DNA of 64,000 nt from DRYM01 sp964564025 (GTDB lineage Archaea; Thermoproteota; Thermoprotei_A; EX4484-217-1), in contig CAZLZO010000002.1 in NCBI GenBank assembly GCA_964564025.1, positions 62,001-126,000 on the forward strand. The letters run 5' to 3'. Position 1 is the first letter of the stretch; the number at the start of each line of letters is the position of its first letter. The notes under the pieces were generated by a model. It worked only from the letters and a program-made list of their open reading frames with translations, searched no databases and was not told the origin of the DNA. The translations under genes and the position numbers were made by a program. Shown here in pieces: positions 59,602 to 64,000 of this stretch.

Positions 59602-60630
59602 ATGAGGAAAATTCAAGGAAGACCTTTAATAAAAATTGGAGAAGACGTTGAAGTCCCTTTGGTTGGCACCATATCATTCGGCTTAATAGATAGGGGAACA
59701 AATGTAATACAAGTGAGACCTGTAAGTTTCTGCAACTTAAACTGCATAATGTGCTCTACAGATGCGGGTCCATATTCTAGATGGAGACAAGCAGAATACT
59801 GGGTTCCACATGAAATAATCGTTGAAGGGATTAAAGAGATAGTGAAATTTAAAGGTGTAGATAAGATTGAAGCTCACATAGATACCGTGGGTGAACCTAC
59901 ACTTTACTCTAAACTTATAGAGCTTGTTCAAGAGCTTAGGGAAGTAAAAGAAATTAAAGTTATCAGTATGCAAACTCATGGTCAAAATCTTACTGAACAT
60001 AAAATTGAGGAACTTGCTGAAGCAGGCTTAGATAGAATAAACTTAAGCATTGACGCCCTTAACCCTAGCTTAGCAAAGTATGTTCAAGGAGCACAATGGT
60101 ATGATATCAACAGAGTTCTCAGAGTTGCAGAGTATACTGTAGCAAATACATCCATAGATATTCATGTAGCACCGGTTTATTTGCCTGGAATAAATGATGA
60201 AGAAATACCTAAAATAATAAAGTGGGCGCTAAACATCGGTGCAGGGAAAAAATGGCCTCCTTTGGGCATTCAAAAATACGTTGTTCATAGGTATGGTAGG
60301 AGGGCACCTGTAAGAAAGGTTATGAGCTGGTATGAATTTTGGAATTACCTTAGAAACCTTGAGAAGAAGTTTAAGGTTAAGCTAATACCGTCGCTTAACG
60401 ATTTTGGTATGTTTAAAGTAAAGCCTTTACCTAAACCGTATAACGTAGGGGAGAAGATTCGAGTAAAGATAGTTGCTCCAGGCTGGTTAAGGTCCGAGAA
60501 GTTAGCTATAGATCTAAGAGGACTTAGGGTAATAACAGTGGTTAACGCTGAAAGCTTAAGTGAAGGTTCAAAGGTCACTGTTAGAATTATTAGAAACAAA
60601 GATAACATTTACATAGCAAAGCCTATTTAA
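59602..60630 (+). CDS. Radical SAM protein (COG2100-like) with C-terminal TRAM-like domain
   Basis: About 342 residues. The radical SAM cluster is CNLNCIMC (C-x3-C-x2-C), followed by HIDTVGEPTLY and RINLSIDAL, as in the TIM-barrel core. The last 65 residues (KIRVKIVAPGWLRSEKLAID) resemble a TRAM/OB-like RNA-binding module. That suggests a tRNA or rRNA substrate. The frame opens with TTG at 59593 directly after the previous stop; the ATG at 59602 is likelier. It is translationally coupled with the ACT-V4R gene. Confidence 0.85.
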   Translation: MRKIQGRPLIKIGEDVEVPLVGTISFGLIDRGTNVIQVRPVSFCNLNCIMCSTDAGPYSRWRQAEYWVPHEIIVEGIKEIVKFKGVDKIEAHIDTVGEPTLYSKLIELVQELREVKEIKVISMQTHGQNLTEHKIEELAEAGLDRINLSIDALNPSLAKYVQGAQWYDINRVLRVAEYTVANTSIDIHVAPVYLPGINDEEIPKIIKWALNIGAGKKWPPLGIQKYVVHRYGRRAPVRKVMSWYEFWNYLRNLEKKFKVKLIPSLNDFGMFKVKPLPKPYNVGEKIRVKIVAPGWLRSEKLAIDLRGLRVITVVNAESLSEGSKVTVRIIRNKDNIYIAKPI

Positions 60631-60899
60631 ATTAAGGCAGCTTCACCAAATAGAGGAGGCTTTTTAATACCATAGATTGTTGATATTTCACCTAGAACGT
60701 ATAGGCTAAAAGGGTTTTTTGAGTAAGCATAAACTAGTTCATCATTGAATTCTATTATGAAGTCACTTAGATCATAGTTTCTAAAGGTTTCATAGTCTAT
60801 ACTTAATCCTGAATTCACGTAAGCATTAGATGTTATAGGCTCTATGATGTTTTTTGAACTTCCATAAGCTAGCGATGTGAACGTAACTTCGTAAAACAT
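60627..60899 (-). CDS. Small protein of unknown function
   Basis: A 90-residue acidic protein with many aromatic residues (NYDLSDFIIEFNDELVYAYS). A strong GGAGGTG sits 11 bp before the ATG, which supports it as a real gene. It overlaps the convergent radical SAM gene by 4 bp. No domain is recognised. Confidence 0.55.
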   Translation of the reverse strand: MFYEVTFTSLAYGSSKNIIEPITSNAYVNSGLSIDYETFRNYDLSDFIIEFNDELVYAYSKNPFSLYVLGEISTIYGIKKPPLFGEAALI

Positions 60900-60999
60900 T
60901 GTTTAAGCATCACCTCCGTAAATTTCCTTCTTATTTGAGATCAGTTTAAAACCCTTTCACCCCAATATTACCTTGTATCGAATAATAGGGTATTTGGCT

Positions 61000-61440
61000 A
61001 TGGAATTTCAGAGAAAGGCTATCGAGGGAACAGTTGTAATTCTCGACCTGGATATGTTTGAGAAGATAACTGAGGAAAGAGGGTATAATAGATATAAACC
61101 TAATGTAATTACGGGTACTTTAACGCAGCTTGTTGAAAGCTTTGTGCGGAAATGGAATGCATATGTTATTTATGGACTAGATTATTTAAGAGGAACGGAG
61201 GAATCTGTAATTCTAATACCTTTGACTAGACCTGAAGAAGTCATTAAAGATCTTGAGCAAATACGCAAGGAAATAGAAAAACTGGGTGCTTCATTGAGTA
61301 TAGGTGTAAGTTATGGACCAATAATTGCCGTAAAGGCGAGAACGAGAAGAGAGGCTTATTCAAACATTACGGTTAAGAATGCTCTCAAGGCTCTTAGAGA
61401 GGCAAAGAAAAAAGGAGGGAATAGAATAGTGGTAAAGTGA
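61000..61440 (+). CDS. Minimal GGDEF/palm-like protein with degenerate signature
   Basis: About 146 residues. The metal-site region VVILDLDMFEKITEERGY matches the start of GGDEF domains (LDLDxFKxIND). The position of GG(D/E)EF reads RGTEES, followed by VILIPLTRPEEV. The end, LGASLSIGVSYGP and ALREAKKKGGNRIVV, closely follows the SIGVA and AKxxGRNRV endings of diguanylate cyclases. Archaea rarely encode such domains. Loss of GGDEF makes cyclase activity doubtful; nucleotide binding is possible. It lies 9 bp before a winged-helix gene. Confidence 0.65.
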   Translation: MEFQRKAIEGTVVILDLDMFEKITEERGYNRYKPNVITGTLTQLVESFVRKWNAYVIYGLDYLRGTEESVILIPLTRPEEVIKDLEQIRKEIEKLGASLSIGVSYGPIIAVKARTRREAYSNITVKNALKALREAKKKGGNRIVVK

Positions 61441-61449
61441 GATGGGGAA

Positions 61450-62094
61450 ATGCCCAGAGTAACATTTGAAATAGTAACTTATGTACTTACACCTAGAAGA
61501 GGGGTTAAGCCTTCACTTAATGAGTCGCATGTACTAAAAGCACTGCTTACATTATATCATAAAGGTCCTATGGGTAGGCAGTTTCTCAGTAGAGTTTTAA
61601 GTGTAGGTGAAGCTTCAGCAAGAACATTGATTAGAAGACTTAAGGAACTAGAGCTTGTTGAAGTTACACAAGCAGGCGGAGCGTACTTAACACGTAAAGG
61701 AATGGATGTTGTTGAAAAATTTTTAGAAGCAGTTATTCCTCCTAAACAGATTGACACTTCATGCTTTAACTACCTTAAGCTTTCTAAAGAAGCATGCTTT
61801 GCTATTCTTAAAGGTAAATGTAGAGATAAGGTAAATGTTTTGAAAATAAGGGATTCTTTAATACGCTACGGGGCTAATGCGGCATTAGTGATGTGTGTGC
61901 GTAGAAATAAAATCATATTATTGTCTCCGGGAAATAAAGGGGTTGATGAAAACACCATTGAAGAATTAAGATTATTTAAAGAGAAAATCCATGTTACCTT
62001 AAACGATAACGACCTTATCCTTGTATCGTTCGCTAATTCATTTAGTGAGTGTGAATCATCATTATATAGATTCTTAACATACAGTGACTGTTGA
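61450..62094 (+). CDS. Winged-helix DUF4443-type regulator
   Basis: A 214-residue protein. Residues about 20-90 form a winged helix (LLTLYHKGPMGRQFLSRVLS, VGEASARTLIRRLKELELVE), and the C-terminal part (LRLFKEKIHVTLNDNDLILV) resembles the DUF4443 ligand-binding-like domain. It is cotranscribed with the GGDEF-like gene, so it may respond to that protein or its ligand. The targets are unknown. Confidence 0.75.
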   Translation: MPRVTFEIVTYVLTPRRGVKPSLNESHVLKALLTLYHKGPMGRQFLSRVLSVGEASARTLIRRLKELELVEVTQAGGAYLTRKGMDVVEKFLEAVIPPKQIDTSCFNYLKLSKEACFAILKGKCRDKVNVLKIRDSLIRYGANAALVMCVRRNKIILLSPGNKGVDENTIEELRLFKEKIHVTLNDNDLILVSFANSFSECESSLYRFLTYSDC

Positions 62095-62118
62095 AAATAC
62101 TAAGTCAGGTATTCTATC

Positions 62119-62883
62119 ATGAGCATTGAAAGATTTGAAAAAATAGTTAAAAGTTTTGGAGGACTTATGGAATATAAGGTAGCCAAAATAACCATAGGAA
62201 CTAATAGTGAACCTAAAGTTCTATTTTTAGTTCCCATAGATTTTCACATGAAAAACGTTTATGACTACTTATCACTTATGCACGTGCTATTAAATCCCGT
62301 AATAGCAAAGAAAGTTAAAGGTTCCATAACATTTCATATATTTATGAAGTCCTTAGAAAATTTGAGAGAGATAAAAGAGCGTTTCGATTACGTGTTTGAA
62401 GTAAAATACTTTGATGAAAGTATAGGTTACTTAGTGTCAAATACCATAAAAAATGTAGAAAATGTACCTATGTTTCTAAATAAGAATTTAGGAGAAAAAC
62501 ATATCATAGTGCCCTTCACAGGTCTGTGGGATTATAACTTAGTAAGTGAACTAAATTTCTATCTCATAACTAATCTTCTCAAGAGCTTAAATATACTAGA
62601 TTTAAACATAGAGGATGTTAATGAAAAATTCCTTAACATACTTAGTTCTCTTAAAAACTATAGGGAAGCTGTTTTTATTCACGTAAGGGAACATGGAGTA
62701 TTTGTGCCTAGAATTAATGTTATGGGTAAAGTTAGAAAGAAAGAAGTGATTTTAGAGATAAGAAATGTTTTCAATGAGGTTTCAGGTAGAGTGATTTCCG
62801 AGAAAGACGGTGTATTATTAAGTATTTCTAAGGGATTTCTCATTACCTATTCAAATAGTGTTTGCGCTGTTGCTTATTTTTAG
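62119..62883 (+). CDS. Unknown soluble protein
   Basis: A 254-residue protein with alternating helices and strands and no recognised motif (EPKVLFLVPIDFHMKNVYDY, HIIVPFTGLWDYNLVSELNF). It follows the winged-helix gene by 24 bp and may be the third gene of that operon. Downstream, 62884-63107 is an AT-rich convergent spacer in which I see no gene or RNA. Confidence 0.5.
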   Translation: MSIERFEKIVKSFGGLMEYKVAKITIGTNSEPKVLFLVPIDFHMKNVYDYLSLMHVLLNPVIAKKVKGSITFHIFMKSLENLREIKERFDYVFEVKYFDESIGYLVSNTIKNVENVPMFLNKNLGEKHIIVPFTGLWDYNLVSELNFYLITNLLKSLNILDLNIEDVNEKFLNILSSLKNYREAVFIHVREHGVFVPRINVMGKVRKKEVILEIRNVFNEVSGRVISEKDGVLLSISKGFLITYSNSVCAVAYF

Positions 62884-63107
62884 AAATAACTTTTTACCGA
62901 ACCATACTCTACATAAACTATCTTGTCTGGTGCTAATGCTTCGCTTCTATTTATAGCAATTAACTGTTACTCTAGCTCTTCAGACTATTTCTGGAAAGTT
63001 TTTTAGCTACTCTTTTAGAGGCTTTACCAAATTTAACTGTATTTTAAGCGTTTTCTTAAGATTTTTGAAATGAAATTTTTGTTAATAAAAACCTGTAGTT
63101 ATTATTT

Positions 63108-63647
63108 TTACTTACTGGCCTTATATCTTTCAATGGCTGCAATTATTCTTTTCTTTGCTTCTTCAGGTCCCTTCCACTCCTTAACCTTAACCCACTTTCC
63201 AGGTTCTAATTCCTTATAATGTTCGAAGAAGTGCTTTATTTTCTCCCTGTATGCTTCAGGTAAGTTATTTACTGAGCTAATATTTGTCCAGCGTGGATCT
63301 ATTTTCACCGTTGGTACAGCGATAACTTTGCTATCAGGGCCTTCCTCATCCTCCATTTCTAGTAATCCTATTGGTCTAGCGGGCACTACAGTGCCTGGAT
63401 ATATTGGTTCATGCCCTAATACGAGCACGTCTACGGGATCGCCATCTTCCTCTAATGTTGAGGGTATGAAGCCGTAATTGAAGGGGTAAATCATTGCTGT
63501 GTAAAGTATTCTATCTACGAAAATAGCTCCGGTTTCCTTATCTATTTCGTACTTAACATAGGAGTTCATGGGTATTTCTATTACGACATATATTTCGTCT
63601 GGAGGATTTTTACCTGGAGGTAATTTTTCAATATTCATAGACTTCAT
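63108..63647 (-). CDS. ppa: Inorganic pyrophosphatase (family I)
   Basis: A 179-residue cytosolic enzyme hydrolysing pyrophosphate to drive biosynthesis. Signatures are KYEIDKETGAIFVDR, YPFNYGFIPSTLEEDGDPVD, and the DPRWTN and HFFEHYKELEPGKWVKVKEW segments. The start may be the ATG at 63647 or the second Met (MNIEKLPPG). Confidence 0.95.
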   Translation of the reverse strand: MKSMNIEKLPPGKNPPDEIYVVIEIPMNSYVKYEIDKETGAIFVDRILYTAMIYPFNYGFIPSTLEEDGDPVDVLVLGHEPIYPGTVVPARPIGLLEMEDEEGPDSKVIAVPTVKIDPRWTNISSVNNLPEAYREKIKHFFEHYKELEPGKWVKVKEWKGPEEAKKRIIAAIERYKASK

Positions 63648-63716
63648 TCACCGAATATGTTCTAGTAGTTTAGCGATTAAAACTTATCTTAATTTAGTAT
63701 TACTATAAAGAATTGA

Positions 63717-63989
63717 TTGGTGCTAAGGGTGGTATTGAAATTTAAAGTTATGGTTGACTGGGGTAAGTGTGAGGGTTCGGAAATATGTGTTAATGTATGT
63801 CCTACGTTTGTATTTGAAATAAGGGAAATTATAGTTGAAGGAAAAGTTAGGAAAGTAAGCTATGTTGTTAATGAGGATGAATGTATAGGGTGTTTTGGAT
63901 GCACTATAACATGCCCTAACGATGCTATTACTGTTGTGCCTAGGGATTTCGGTAAAGTTAAGAAAATTAAGCAAACAACTTTAGCTTAA
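63717..63989 (+). CDS. Two-cluster ferredoxin with one cysteine missing
   Basis: A 90-residue electron carrier. The second cluster motif is complete (CIGCFGCTITCP). The first reads CEGSEICVNVCP: the usual second cysteine is Ser, so that site may hold a [3Fe-4S] cluster or use another ligand. The frame opens with TTG at 63717; an internal ATG at 63750 (MVDWGKCEG) is an alternative start. Confidence 0.85.
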   Translation: MVLRVVLKFKVMVDWGKCEGSEICVNVCPTFVFEIREIIVEGKVRKVSYVVNEDECIGCFGCTITCPNDAITVVPRDFGKVKKIKQTTLA

Positions 63990-64000
63990 GCTTTCTCCTA

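Noticed and set aside
62884..63107. Remnant gene or RNA in the 224-bp convergent spacer
   Set aside because: No open frame with sensible composition on either strand, no GC-rich segment and no repeats.
1..64000. CRISPR array, rRNA operon, integrase or attachment site
   Set aside because: No regularly spaced repeats, no rRNA-like conserved blocks and no integrase or tRNA-end duplication were found in the window.

Overview
The window is a gene-dense, AT-rich stretch of an archaeal chromosome. Most genes are single-copy and informational or metabolic. Markers point to a thermophilic member of the Thermoproteota, probably class Thermoproteia: an L13e ribosomal protein, primase large subunit PriL, Hjc resolvase, wyosine enzyme Taw3, two SpeD-type pyruvoyl decarboxylases, a MetRS whose EMAP-like tRNA-binding domain is a separate gene, a complete Ced-type DNA-import operon, and a C/D-box sRNA whose guides fit 23S rRNA. 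The genus cannot be fixed from sequence alone.

Layout. 1-6.6 kb: the end of a membrane protein, an Lhr helicase, a PAPS-reductase/ferredoxin fusion and a left-handed beta-helix acyltransferase. 6.3-10.7 kb: a zinc ribbon, a ribbon-helix-helix regulator and the operon cedA1-cedA-cedA2-cedB, preceded by a perfect 14-bp dyad. 10.7 kb: a GC-rich structured RNA element. 11-15.4 kb: priL, hsp20, metG and a C/D sRNA. 15.5-19.3 kb: a nucleoside phosphorylase, two ribose-1,5-bisphosphate isomerase paralogues (one without the catalytic residues) and a PfkB kinase, together a nucleoside-to-ribulose-1,5-bisphosphate operon. 20-25 kb: an amidohydrolase, a Trm5/Taw2-type methyltransferase, PhoH-KH and taw3. 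24.9-26.45 kb: an island of different base composition with a zinc-finger-less TnpB-like nuclease, a small AbrB-like gene and, divergently, a large GC-rich RNA with a textbook kink-turn. 26.5-34 kb: MetRS-beta, an Lrp regulator, L13e, a geranylgeranyl-reductase-type flavoprotein, a SpeD paralogue, dUTPase/dCTP deaminase with an Fe-S HhH protein, and a biotin ligase. 34-38 kb: acyl-CoA carboxylase (biotin carboxylase, biotin carrier, carboxyltransferase). 38-49 kb: a methyltransferase, a RecB-like nuclease with an apparent frameshift, EndoIII, CinA-like protein, the second SpeD paralogue, a phosphodiesterase, NfeD-stomatin, a degenerate PAPS-reductase paralogue, Hjc, a PIN-ATPase and a CDF transporter. 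49.8-64 kb: LeuRS, a DUF59 protein, phosphohexuloisomerase, an XTPase, glutamate dehydrogenase, YjbQ, an ACT-V4R protein with a radical SAM enzyme, a degenerate GGDEF-like protein with a winged-helix protein, pyrophosphatase and a ferredoxin.

Genes are tightly packed. Many convergent pairs overlap at their stop codons, and several start codons are set by clear Shine-Dalgarno sequences. No rRNA, recognisable tRNA, CRISPR array or intact insertion sequence with ends was seen. The most unusual items are the RNA/TnpB-like/AbrB island at 25-26.4 kb, the pilin-like hairpin shared by CedA1 and the N-terminus of CedA, the two GC-rich RNA elements and the split isomerase pair.
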